A stretch of 64,000 nt of DNA from assembly GCF_900289045.1 (NCBI RefSeq), contig NZ_LT985188.1, forward strand, positions 2,604,001 through 2,668,000, given 5' to 3'. Under the pieces are notes generated by a model, which saw only the letters and a program-made list of their open reading frames with translations, searched no databases and had not been told where the DNA came from. Position numbers and translations under genes: made by a program. This DNA comes from Micropruina glycogenica. Its GTDB lineage: Bacteria > Actinomycetota > Actinomycetes > Propionibacteriales > Propionibacteriaceae. Shown one piece after another: positions 24,741 to 32,784 of the stretch (position 1 is the stretch's first letter; each line of letters begins with the position of its first letter).

Positions 24741-26492
24741 GTGACTTCTGCTCGACCCCGACGATCGGCACGTGCCGCGCGGCTGCGCCTGGCCGCGCGT
24801 GCGGCGCTCGCCATCACCCTCTCGGTGTCTTTGACGGCCTGCGCCGGCAGCGACACCATCGTGACGGGCAGCCGTCCGACCCCCGGCCAGCCGCCCGGCA
24901 CCGCACTCACCAAGCGGGCAGCGCTGGCGCTCACCGACATTCCCGGTTACCAGCCGCCGGAGGCGCTGGGCAACGCAACGTTCGGGCGTGCGTTGTTGGG
25001 TGCCAACGGTGACATCACGTGGTCGGTGTACGACCAGAACAACCAACCGCTCGAACGTTACGACCCCAAAGAGCAGGTCGCGTGGGGGTCGGGCAGCGAG
25101 TACACCGACGTTCCGGGCGTGCTGACCTTTCGCGGCAACAACGCCCGCTCGGCCCCCAGCTACGGCACGGCGCAGATCACCGACAAGAAGCTCACCATCG
25201 CCTGGACCCACGACATCGGCGCGGTCAGCGCCGACGGTTCGTACTTTCCCGGGGCGGGCTGGACCGGCCAGCCCCTGCTGGTGAAGTGGCCCACCGACAC
25301 CAAGCAGGCCATGAAGCTGCCGGCCGCCGCGGTGGCCGACGCCAACTTCGTCGAGGTGATCTACCCGGTGTTCGACGGCAGTGTCTACCGGCTGAGCCTG
25401 GCCGACGGGTCGGTCACCAGGCCGAAGATCGAGGGCAAGTGGGGCTTCAAGGGCACCGGCTCGATCGACCCGCGCGGTTACCCGCTGCTGTACGCCGGCC
25501 AGGGGCTGAACGAGAACGGCAACGACAAGGGGCCCTGGAACTACCACATCTTCGACCTGATTCAGAACAAAGAGGTGGCCACGATCAGCGGCACCGACGA
25601 GGTGTCGCACCGGCAGGATCCGGTCGGCTGGGGAGCCTTCGACTCATCGGCGCTGGTCGACCGGGCGTCCGACACCCTGGTCGAGCCGGGCGAGAACGGC
25701 ATCGTCTACAAGGCCAAGTTGAACGCGAAGTTCGACGCCAAGGCGGGCACGGTGTCGGTGAAGCCCGCGTTGACCAAGATGACCTACCGCACGCCGATCA
25801 GCCGGCAGTACGGCATCGAGAGCTCGGCGGCTGCCTGGAAGAACCTGATGTGGGCCACCGACAACGACGGCAACATGATCTGCTGGGACGCCCGCACGCT
25901 CGAAATCGTCTGGGCGCGGGCGCTGGGCGACAACTCCGACTCGACGCCGGTGCTCGACGACTCCACCGGGCACCCGTACCTGTACACCGGCAACTCGGTG
26001 GGCTGGCGCGGCGCCGAACGCAAAGACCAGGTGGCCAACCTGCGCAAGATCGACGGCCTGACCGGCGAGGTGGTGTGGCAGTACGACCTGCCCGCCTACT
26101 ACGACTTTCACGTCAAGGGCGGGCTGCTGTCGACGCCGCTGCTGGGCCAGGGCGAGGTGAGCGACCTGGTGTTCTTCAACGTGGGCAAGACCACGGCGCC
26201 GTCCGAGGGCACGATGGTGGCGCTCGACCGGCGCACGGGGCAGGTGGCGTGGTCGCGCAACCTGTCGCACTACTCGTGGAGTTCGCCGGTGCTGATTCAC
26301 GGCGCCGACGGTCACGAGTACGGCGTGTTCGGCGACTCGGCCGGGCTGCTGCATCTGTTCGACCCCACCACCGGACGCGACTACACCTCGATCTCGCTCG
26401 GGGCCAACGTCGAGGCGTCGGTGGCGGTGTACGACAACATGATCGTCGTGGCCAGCTACGACCAGAAGATCTTCGGCATCAAGGTCAGTTGA
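24741..26492 (+). CDS. Lipoprotein with PQQ-like beta-propeller
   Basis: This 583-residue protein has a basic N-terminus, a hydrophobic segment and a lipobox (SLTAC, Cys near residue 34), so it should be a membrane-anchored lipoprotein on the outer face. The rest shows repeated propeller blades with W/Y-rich strands such as VYRLSLADGSV, MICWDARTLEIVWAR and MVALDRRTGQVAWSR, as in PQQ-like or BamB-like propellers. No catalytic residues of PQQ dehydrogenases are evident. The start is GTG at 24741. The next gene, a polytopic membrane protein, begins one base after the stop, so the two are probably co-translated. Function is unknown; a scaffold or sensor role is possible. Confidence 0.75.
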   Translation: MTSARPRRSARAARLRLAARAALAITLSVSLTACAGSDTIVTGSRPTPGQPPGTALTKRAALALTDIPGYQPPEALGNATFGRALLGANGDITWSVYDQNNQPLERYDPKEQVAWGSGSEYTDVPGVLTFRGNNARSAPSYGTAQITDKKLTIAWTHDIGAVSADGSYFPGAGWTGQPLLVKWPTDTKQAMKLPAAAVADANFVEVIYPVFDGSVYRLSLADGSVTRPKIEGKWGFKGTGSIDPRGYPLLYAGQGLNENGNDKGPWNYHIFDLIQNKEVATISGTDEVSHRQDPVGWGAFDSSALVDRASDTLVEPGENGIVYKAKLNAKFDAKAGTVSVKPALTKMTYRTPISRQYGIESSAAAWKNLMWATDNDGNMICWDARTLEIVWARALGDNSDSTPVLDDSTGHPYLYTGNSVGWRGAERKDQVANLRKIDGLTGEVVWQYDLPAYYDFHVKGGLLSTPLLGQGEVSDLVFFNVGKTTAPSEGTMVALDRRTGQVAWSRNLSHYSWSSPVLIHGADGHEYGVFGDSAGLLHLFDPTTGRDYTSISLGANVEASVAVYDNMIVVASYDQKIFGIKVS

Positions 26493-26493
26493 G

Positions 26494-27663
26494 GTGAGCG
26501 TCATGGCTGTTGCTGTTGCGTGTCTGCTGGGCCTGGCGGTCACCACCGGGGTGCTGATCTGGTCGAAGCGGCGAGCCACGCCGCTGGTGGCCTCAGGTTT
26601 CGCGGTGCTGCTCGGCTCGGCCGCCGGTGGCCTCGCCCTGTGGGCGCTCGGCGGCGCCACGACCCTGGTGATGATCGTGTTGCCGGGCGCCCTGGCGCTC
26701 GGCCTGGTCGAGGCGGTGTTGGCGGCACGGTCGGTGCACTGGCTGCTGCGACTGGTCGTTCAGGGCGTGCTGATTCTGGGCGTGCTGGTGGTGGAATGGC
26801 GACGCGGCGACCTGTTCGCGTCGGCGGCTGCGATGGCGGCCGTCATCGGCGTGCTCGGCTTCAACGTGATCGTCTTCGGGGTGGGCGCCGCGCAGCTTTC
26901 GGACGCCCCGCGCGTACCGGCCCTGCTCGGCCTGCTGGGCTCGGCGTACCTGGTGCTGGTGGCGCTGGGCCTGCCCAACCCCGGCCTGGGCGGGCTGGCG
27001 CTGCTGGTGGCGGCGGTGACCGTGCCGCTGGTGGTGCTCACGCCACCGGCGAGTGGGTTCGATCGTGCGCTGGGCCCGATGCTGGGCGGGCTCGGGCTGG
27101 CCCTGGCCTTTCTGGCCTGGCTCGGCAACGCGTCACCGGCCATGGTGATCGCCCCCGTGCTGCCAGTCGTGGTCGACGTGATCTACACCCTGATCGTTCG
27201 GCTATCGACCCGTGAGTCGCGGTCGGCGTTGTCTGGGCATGGGTGGTGGAAGGCGATCGACGCGTGGGCGAGCCCGGGCGACGATCTGGTGGCGCAGCGG
27301 GCGTACGCGTCGTCGAAGTCGGTGGGGCTGGTGTGGTTCGGGGTCGTCACCGTGGTTGTGGTGGCGCTCAGCCTGGCGACCTGGTGGGTCGGAGTGCCAT
27401 GGCTGGTAGCCCTCCTGCTGCTGCTGGTGCCGGCGTTGGGCTGGCTGGTGCTGCAGGCGCCGTGGTTCTCGGCCTCGCAACGCAATCTGTTGGTCGGGCT
27501 CGGCCTGGTCACCGCGGTGGGTCTTCTCGGTTCTGTGCTGGCCTGGCGTCAAGACGGCCGCTTGGCCATGCTGATTCTGCCGCTCTCTCTGGCGGCGGTG
27601 GTGTGGGCGACCGCCCTGCTGGTCAACCGCAACACGCTGCTACCGGCGAAGGCCACCGCCTGA
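26494..27663 (+). CDS. Polytopic membrane protein of unknown function
   Basis: This 389-residue protein is almost wholly hydrophobic, with about 11-12 predicted helices. One central polar loop (STRESRSALSGHGWWKAIDAWASPGDDLVAQR) falls near residues 235-265. I do not recognise the family. It starts with GTG one base after the lipoprotein gene. Low-complexity Leu/Val/Ala content makes homology hard to judge by eye. The pairing suggests a membrane partner for the propeller protein, for example a transporter or anchoring subunit; that is inferred from gene order only. Confidence 0.65.
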   Translation: MSVMAVAVACLLGLAVTTGVLIWSKRRATPLVASGFAVLLGSAAGGLALWALGGATTLVMIVLPGALALGLVEAVLAARSVHWLLRLVVQGVLILGVLVVEWRRGDLFASAAAMAAVIGVLGFNVIVFGVGAAQLSDAPRVPALLGLLGSAYLVLVALGLPNPGLGGLALLVAAVTVPLVVLTPPASGFDRALGPMLGGLGLALAFLAWLGNASPAMVIAPVLPVVVDVIYTLIVRLSTRESRSALSGHGWWKAIDAWASPGDDLVAQRAYASSKSVGLVWFGVVTVVVVALSLATWWVGVPWLVALLLLLVPALGWLVLQAPWFSASQRNLLVGLGLVTAVGLLGSVLAWRQDGRLAMLILPLSLAAVVWATALLVNRNTLLPAKATA

Positions 27664-27729
27664 CGCACGGCGCCTGCCGACGCACGAGTGGAGCCGTCCC
27701 GGCAGGCGCTTCCGGCGTCGTCCTCCCCC

Positions 27730-27813
27730 GTCATCCCGGCGAAGGCCGGGATCTCTCGACCGCACCAGACCCGCCTCGTCCCCGACCGAGATTCCGGCTT
27801 CCGCCGGAATGAC
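27730..27813. repeat. Two facing copies of the palindromic repeat
   Basis: Copy one is at 27730-27755 (GTCATCCCGGCG...GGGATCTC) and copy two at 27788-27813 (GAGATTCCGG...GGAATGAC). The facing pair has the same orientation as the pair inside narJ and fills the space between the membrane-protein gene and lysS. It may also act as a terminator for the two converging units. Confidence 0.8.
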
Positions 27814-27823
27814 GAAACACCGG

Positions 27824-29329
27824 TCAGCTGTGCGGCTTGAGCAGCGGGAACAGGATCGTTTCGCGAATGCCGGCGCCGGTGAACAGCATGATCGTGCGGT
27901 CGATGCCCAGACCCATGCCGCCCATCGGCGGGGCGCCGAACTCGAGTGCGCGCAGAAAGTCCTCGTCCAACTGCATGGCTTCGAGATCACCGGCCGCGGC
28001 CTTCAGCGACTGGGCCACCAGCACGTCGCGCTGAATCACCGGATCGATCAGCTCAGAGAACCCGGTGCCGCGCTCGACGCCGCCGATGATCAAGTCCCAG
28101 GCCTCGACCAGCCGCGCATCGCCGGGGTTGTTGCGGGCCAGCGGCTGGGCGATCGCAGGGTAGCCGTTCACGAAGGTGGGCTGCACCAGGGTGGGTTCGA
28201 CGATCTCGCCGAACAGTTCCAGCACCAACTTCTGGTCGATCCAGGCCGGGTCGTACTCGACGCCCCGGGCGTCCGCGATGGTGCGCAGCCGCTCCACCGA
28301 CGTGTCGGGGGTGATTTCTTCGCCCAGGGCCTCCGACAGGCCGGGGTACACCGACACCCAGGCCCAGTCGCCGGTCAGCTGCACCTCGCCGGCTGGGGTG
28401 TCGACGGATTCGACGCCCAGGGCGTCCGCCGCGTTGACGATCAGGTCGCGCGTCATCGTCGCGATGGTGAACTGGTCGCCCCACGACTGGTACGCCTCGA
28501 GCATGGTGAACTCGGCCGAGTGCGAGCTGTCGATGCCCTCGTTGCGAAAGATGCGACCCATCTCGTACACCCGGTCGACGCCGCCCACGATGGCGCGCTT
28601 GAGGTACAGCTCGATGGCGATGCGCAGCGTCATCGGAATGTCGAACGCGTTCAGATGAGTGCGAAACGGACGGGCCGCGGCACCGCCGTGCACCAACTGC
28701 AGAATCGGGGTTTCGACCTCTAGGTAGCCCTGATCGTGGAGTGTTTCGCGAATCGAGCGGACGATGGTGGCCCGGGTGCGCACCATGTCACGCGCCTCGG
28801 GCCTGGCGACCAGGTCGGCGTACCGCTGGCGCACCCGGGTTTCTTCGCCCAGGTCTTTGTGCAGCGTGGGCAGAGGCCGCAGCGCCTTGGACGCCAGTTG
28901 CCATTCCGTTGCCAGCACCGACAGCTCACCGCGCCGAGACGAGATCACCTTGCCCTTGACGAACACGAAGTCGCCGAGGTCGACATCGGCCTTCCAGTCG
29001 GCCAGTCGCTGCTCGCCCACCTCTGCCAGCGAGATCATCACCTGCAGCCGGGTGCCCGAATCGTCGCGGGTGAAGCCGTCCTGCAAGGTGGCGAAGCAGA
29101 GCTTGCCGGTGTTGCGAATGAACACCACCCGGCCGCTGACGCCCACCACCTCGTCGGTTTCATCGCCGGCCACCAAGTGGCCCCACTGGGCGTGCACCTG
29201 GGCGGCCGAGTGGGTGCGGTCGACGCTGATCGGGTACGGATCGTTGCCGGCCGCCAGCAGCCGGGCGCGCTTGTCGCGACGCACCTGCAACTGCTCGGGC
29301 AGGGACGAGTCTTCGGTCGGCGTGGTCAC
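27824..29329 (-). CDS. lysS: Lysyl-tRNA synthetase, class II
   Basis: This 501-residue enzyme charges tRNA-Lys. The N-terminal OB-fold anticodon-binding domain covers about residues 50-160 (VSGRVVFIRNTGKLCFATLQDG). The catalytic domain has motif 2 (MGRIFRNEGIDSSHSAEFTMLEAY) and motif 3 (GAPPMGGMGLGIDRTIML) of class II synthetases. The length is usual. It is a single gene on the minus strand flanked by repeats, with its ATG at 29327-29329. Confidence 0.97.
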   Translation of the reverse strand: MTTPTEDSSLPEQLQVRRDKRARLLAAGNDPYPISVDRTHSAAQVHAQWGHLVAGDETDEVVGVSGRVVFIRNTGKLCFATLQDGFTRDDSGTRLQVMISLAEVGEQRLADWKADVDLGDFVFVKGKVISSRRGELSVLATEWQLASKALRPLPTLHKDLGEETRVRQRYADLVARPEARDMVRTRATIVRSIRETLHDQGYLEVETPILQLVHGGAAARPFRTHLNAFDIPMTLRIAIELYLKRAIVGGVDRVYEMGRIFRNEGIDSSHSAEFTMLEAYQSWGDQFTIATMTRDLIVNAADALGVESVDTPAGEVQLTGDWAWVSVYPGLSEALGEEITPDTSVERLRTIADARGVEYDPAWIDQKLVLELFGEIVEPTLVQPTFVNGYPAIAQPLARNNPGDARLVEAWDLIIGGVERGTGFSELIDPVIQRDVLVAQSLKAAAGDLEAMQLDEDFLRALEFGAPPMGGMGLGIDRTIMLFTGAGIRETILFPLLKPHS

Positions 29330-29413
29330 CGGTGGATTCTAGCGGCGGCATAAGGACCGTCCCGACCATGGCTGGGCCGGGCAGGGACGCGATCTCGTGC
29401 TGCCGATGCCGCA

Positions 29414-29439
29414 GAGATCCCGGCGTTCGCCGGGATGAC
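29414..29439. repeat. Palindromic repeat copy upstream of lysS
   Basis: GAGATCCCGGCG-TT-CGCCGGGATGAC is a near-perfect palindrome of the same family, adjoining the tandem array that follows. Confidence 0.8.
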
Positions 29440-29440
29440 G

Positions 29441-29537
29441 GGGCTGAGCCGGCGTGACGGATGGGCTGAGCCGGCGTGACGGGTGGGCTGAGCCGGGATG
29501 ACGGGACGGCTGAGCCGCGATGACGCGGCTGAGCCGG
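29441..29537. repeat. Tandem repeat of about 20-22 bp, roughly five units
   Basis: The motif GGCTGAGCCGG(C/G)(G/A)TGACGG recurs five times with small length differences, the last being truncated. It looks derived from the tail of the neighbouring palindrome (CCGGGATGACGG) by slippage. It lies between lysS and the ABC-F stop codon. Confidence 0.8.
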
Positions 29538-29542
29538 GCGGA

Positions 29543-31189
29543 CTATGCGTCGGGCCGCACCGAGCCGACCTGTTCGCTGCGGCTGAATCTCCACACCACA
29601 CTCGGCGCCAGCGCGTCGAGCAGCGCCCGGTCGTGGGTGACGATGAACAGTGTGCCGTCGAAGGCCAGCAAGGCTTCTTGCAGTTGATCGATGGCCGCGG
29701 CGTCGAGGTGGTTGGTGGGTTCGTCCAGCACCAGCACGTTGACCGCTCGCCCCTGCAGCACCGCCAGCGCCGCGCGCGTGCGTTCGCCCAGCGACAGGCT
29801 GTCGCACGCTCGGGCGATGTGGTCGGGGCCGAGCCCGAACTTCGCCAACAGGGTGCGGACGGCCCCGGCGTCCGTCTCGCTCAGTGACGCAGCCACTTCG
29901 TCGACCAGGGAACGTTCGCCGGCAATGCCCGCGCGCGCCTGATCGAGAACACCCAACTGCACGCGGGTGCCCCACGAGATGCGTCCCGACGCCACCGGAC
30001 GCTCGCCCAACAACGCCTGCAGCAGCGTGGTCTTGCCGCTGCCGTTGGCACCCACCAGCGCCACCCGGTCGCCGCGCAGCACCTGCGCCGTCAAAGGCCC
30101 AATGGTGAAGTCACCATTGCGGGCAATCACCGAATCGAGGGTGGTCACCACCTCGGCCGACGGCGGCGCGGATCTGATCGCGAACTGCAACTGCCACTCT
30201 TTGCGCGGCTGCTCGACCTCGTCGAGCCGCTCGACCGCGTCACGCACCCGGGCGGCCCGCTGGTCCATGCGACGCGCCCGGTCTTCGCGGTACTTCTTCT
30301 CAAGCTTCATGCCCGGCCCGAGCTTCGCCGCCTTGGCCCGGCCCTTGCCGGCCCACTCCGTCTTGCGCCGGGCCTGCTCGATCAGGGCGGTGCGCTGGTC
30401 TGTGTAGTCGCCGTAGGCCTTTTCGGCCTGCTGCCGGGCCGCCGTCTTCGCGGCGCGGTAGTCGCTCCACCCGCCGGCGTAGTGGTTCACCTGCTGCTGC
30501 GCCTCGTCGAGTTCGAGTACCGACGTGGCCACCGCGTCGAGAAACGCCCGGTCGTGTGAGGCGATGAGCACGGGTGCGTTCACCTCGGCGACGAAACCGG
30601 TCAGCGCCGCCAGCCCGTCGGCGTCGAGGTTGTTGGTGGGTTCGTCGAGCAGCAACACGTCGTAGCGACTCACCAGAATGGACGCCAGCGCGGCCCGCGC
30701 CGCCTGCCCGCCCGACAGCGAACCGAGTGGACGGTCGAGGGCCACGTCGAGTTCGAGCCCGGCCACCACCTGCGCGAGCCGTGTCTCGAGGTCGGCCCCG
30801 CCGAGGGCCAGCCAGCGGGCCAGCGTCTGGTCGTAGCGCTCGTCGGCCGCGCCGTCCGCCCCGGCCAATGCCTCAGCCGCGTGCTCGAAGGCGCGCTGGG
30901 CCTCGGCCACCCCCGTGCGCCGGGCGGCGTACTGCAGAATCGACTCCGCAGCCGAAGGCACCGCCTGGGGCAGGTAGCCCACGGTGGCGTCGGGCGGTGC
31001 GAACCGCACACTGCCTGCGTCCGGCTGATGAACGCCCGCCACGATGCGCAGCAGGGTGGTCTTGCCGGCACCGTTGGGGCCGACCAGGGCGGTGACGTCG
31101 CCGGCGGCGAGCACCAGGTCGAGCCCGGCGAACAGCGGACGGGCACCGAACGATGCGGCGACGCCGCTGAGATGTAGGGATGCGTGCAT
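29543..31189 (-). CDS. ABC-F family ATPase (duplicated ABC domains)
   Basis: This 548-residue soluble protein has two ABC ATPase domains and no membrane segments. Walker A motifs are GPNGAGKTT near residue 40 and GANGSGKTT near 350. Signatures are LSGGQAARAA and LSLGERTRAA, and Walker B is LLLDEPTNNLDA and LVLDEPTNHLDA. A charged linker of about 100 residues joins them. ABC-F proteins act on ribosomes as translation factors, and some protect against antibiotics; which applies here cannot be read from the sequence. The frame is open upstream but the family begins at the ATG 31187-31189. Confidence 0.92.
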   Translation of the reverse strand: MHASLHLSGVAASFGARPLFAGLDLVLAAGDVTALVGPNGAGKTTLLRIVAGVHQPDAGSVRFAPPDATVGYLPQAVPSAAESILQYAARRTGVAEAQRAFEHAAEALAGADGAADERYDQTLARWLALGGADLETRLAQVVAGLELDVALDRPLGSLSGGQAARAALASILVSRYDVLLLDEPTNNLDADGLAALTGFVAEVNAPVLIASHDRAFLDAVATSVLELDEAQQQVNHYAGGWSDYRAAKTAARQQAEKAYGDYTDQRTALIEQARRKTEWAGKGRAKAAKLGPGMKLEKKYREDRARRMDQRAARVRDAVERLDEVEQPRKEWQLQFAIRSAPPSAEVVTTLDSVIARNGDFTIGPLTAQVLRGDRVALVGANGSGKTTLLQALLGERPVASGRISWGTRVQLGVLDQARAGIAGERSLVDEVAASLSETDAGAVRTLLAKFGLGPDHIARACDSLSLGERTRAALAVLQGRAVNVLVLDEPTNHLDAAAIDQLQEALLAFDGTLFIVTHDRALLDALAPSVVWRFSRSEQVGSVRPDA

Positions 31190-31409
31190 GACGAAGACCT
31201 CGATCGCTGAGTTGAAGCAGGGCGAGAGGTCAGATCCACATGGCGTCCAGGGTGCTCGATCGGGGCGGGGCGAGTCAAACGGCTCCATCCCGACGGGTAT
31301 CGCTGACGGTACTGGCGAACGACGGGGTCGACCGCGAAACTGCTCCCATGGATCTGCCGGCGGGGTTGCTGCGTCGACGCCCGGACGGCTGGGCGCGAAA
31401 GAGCTGACG

Positions 31410-32114
31410 GTGGGCGATCCACTGGCCGATGAGCAGCGGCTGACGCCGCCCACCGCGTCATGGCCCGACGGCACGCGGGTGTGGCTGATCGACCCCTCAC
31501 TGGTGCACAACGACACCCTGGCTCGCGGCGTGGGTTGGCTCGACGCCGACGAGGGCGCGCGGGCCGCACGCTTCGTGCGCGACGACGATCGACGGCTGTT
31601 TCAGGTGGCACATCTGGCCTGCCGCGTGATCGTCGGGGCGGCGCTCGACCGCCGACCGGCCGAGGTCGCCTGGCACCGGGCACCGTGCCCGGCTTGCGGG
31701 GGCCCGCACGGACGGCCCGTCGTCGTGGGCGGCGGCGTCGAGTTCTCTGTGTCGCACACCCGCGGCCTGGTGGCGATCGCTCTGGCTGCGCAGCCGGTGG
31801 GTGTCGACGTCGAGGGCGATCCGAGTGATGCGTGGCCCGACCTGGTCGGCTGGCTGCACCCGAACGAGCAGCGCGAGGTCGCGGCCGCCACCGACCCGGC
31901 GGTCGCGTTCGGCCGCGCGTGGACCAGGCACGAGGCCCACCTGAAGGCGCTCGGCATCGGGCTGGGCCGCGAGCCGTCCCTCGACCACCTGGGCGCCGGC
32001 CAGCAACCGGTCGGCAGCCCGGCAGGGTTCGCGCTGCGAGACCTGCCCACACCGGCCGGGTTCCACGGCGCGGTGGTCACCCGGCGAGATCCCGGCGTTC
32101 GCCCGGACGGGTAG
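31410..32114 (+). CDS. 4'-phosphopantetheinyl transferase superfamily protein
   Basis: This 234-residue Sfp-type protein is expected to transfer phosphopantetheine from CoA to carrier proteins. The Mg-binding motif is VGVDVEGD near residue 132, and the second motif is WTRHEAHLKALGIGL near 170. There the usual K-E-A reads H-E-A, a small departure. CPACGGPHGRP and FSVSHTRG are also typical. The start is a GTG at 31410, since the longer frame reaches into the divergent ABC-F gene; this start is uncertain. The last ten residues (RRDPGVRPDG) are encoded by a copy of the palindromic repeat that provides the end of the gene. No carrier-protein cluster lies nearby. Confidence 0.85.
   Translation: MGDPLADEQRLTPPTASWPDGTRVWLIDPSLVHNDTLARGVGWLDADEGARAARFVRDDDRRLFQVAHLACRVIVGAALDRRPAEVAWHRAPCPACGGPHGRPVVVGGGVEFSVSHTRGLVAIALAAQPVGVDVEGDPSDAWPDLVGWLHPNEQREVAAATDPAVAFGRAWTRHEAHLKALGIGLGREPSLDHLGAGQQPVGSPAGFALRDLPTPAGFHGAVVTRRDPGVRPDG
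32086..32107. repeat. Palindromic repeat copy at the 3' end of the phosphopantetheinyl transferase gene
   Basis: GAGATCCCGGCGTTCGCCCGG is a slightly eroded member of the 26-bp family. It is read in frame as the last codons of the gene. Confidence 0.65.
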
Positions 32115-32153
32115 TCGGGGTGTGTGCCCTCGGCCACAAGAACGCTGCCCCAC

Positions 32154-32183
32154 TTGAATGAGTGAGCACTCACTCACTATGCT
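32154..32183 (+). promoter_or_regulatory. Promoter and operator of the TetR-ABC operon
   Basis: -35 TTGAAT (32154-32159) and -10 TATGCT (32178-32183) are 18 bp apart. The spacer is filled by a perfect palindrome TGAGTGAG-CA-CTCACTCA (32159-32176), a typical TetR-type operator. The expected transcription start, about 32190, coincides with the ATG at 32191, so the first gene is probably translated from a leaderless mRNA. Confidence 0.7.
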
Positions 32184-32190
32184 GGCGCGC

Positions 32191-32784
32191 ATGGCACGAG
32201 CGAATCCCATGACGCCCGACGAGCGGCGCCGAGCGCTGATCGACGCCACCCGTCCGCTGCTGCTCGAGTACGGCACCAGCATCACCACCCGGCAGATCGC
32301 CGAGTGCGCCGACGTCGCCGAGGGCACCATCTTTCGGGCGTTCGGCACCAAGCAAGACCTGATCGACGCGGTGGTCGAAGACTGCATGGCCCCCGAACCC
32401 GTGGTGGCGGCGATCGACGCCATTCCCGCCGAGTTCGACCTCGAAGACACGGTCACCTGGGTGATCAAGGCGCTGAGCACCCGCATTCAGCAGATCCGGC
32501 TGCTGATGAGCGCGCTCAGCGAACCACACCCGCACAAGAACCCGCGCAAGCCGCCGCACGGCGACTTTCACCGGCCCGTAGACCAGGCCATCGCCCGCGT
32601 GCTGGCCCGCTTCGACGACCAACTGGCCGTCGGCACCCCCACCGCCTGTTGGGTCGTCTCGGCCATGGCGTTCGCGGCCGAAATGCCGATGATGGATCGC
32701 CCCGACGACGGCGAACCGCGTAACCTTGCCCGGCTGATCCTGCATGGGATCGCGGCCCCGATCACCTTGGAGGCGTCATGCTGA
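32191..32784 (+). CDS. TetR-family regulator of the adjoining ABC exporter
   Basis: This 197-residue protein has an N-terminal TetR helix-turn-helix (residues 8-55, with ITTRQIAECADVAEGTIFRAFGTKQDLI) and a C-terminal ligand-binding domain. The gene is preceded by a perfect inverted repeat in its own promoter, which suggests autorepression and control of the two ABC genes. An ATG 12 bp further upstream is in frame, but the -10 box overlaps it; the ATG at 32191 suits leaderless translation. The stop overlaps the first ABC gene by seven bases. The inducing compound is unknown. Confidence 0.9.
   Translation: MARANPMTPDERRRALIDATRPLLLEYGTSITTRQIAECADVAEGTIFRAFGTKQDLIDAVVEDCMAPEPVVAAIDAIPAEFDLEDTVTWVIKALSTRIQQIRLLMSALSEPHPHKNPRKPPHGDFHRPVDQAIARVLARFDDQLAVGTPTACWVVSAMAFAAEMPMMDRPDDGEPRNLARLILHGIAAPITLEASC

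Noticed and set aside
29543-31189. ABC-F protein as an antibiotic-resistance determinant
   Set aside because: The linker and domain sequence are generic for the family; nothing in the sequence separates a resistance factor from a housekeeping translation factor.
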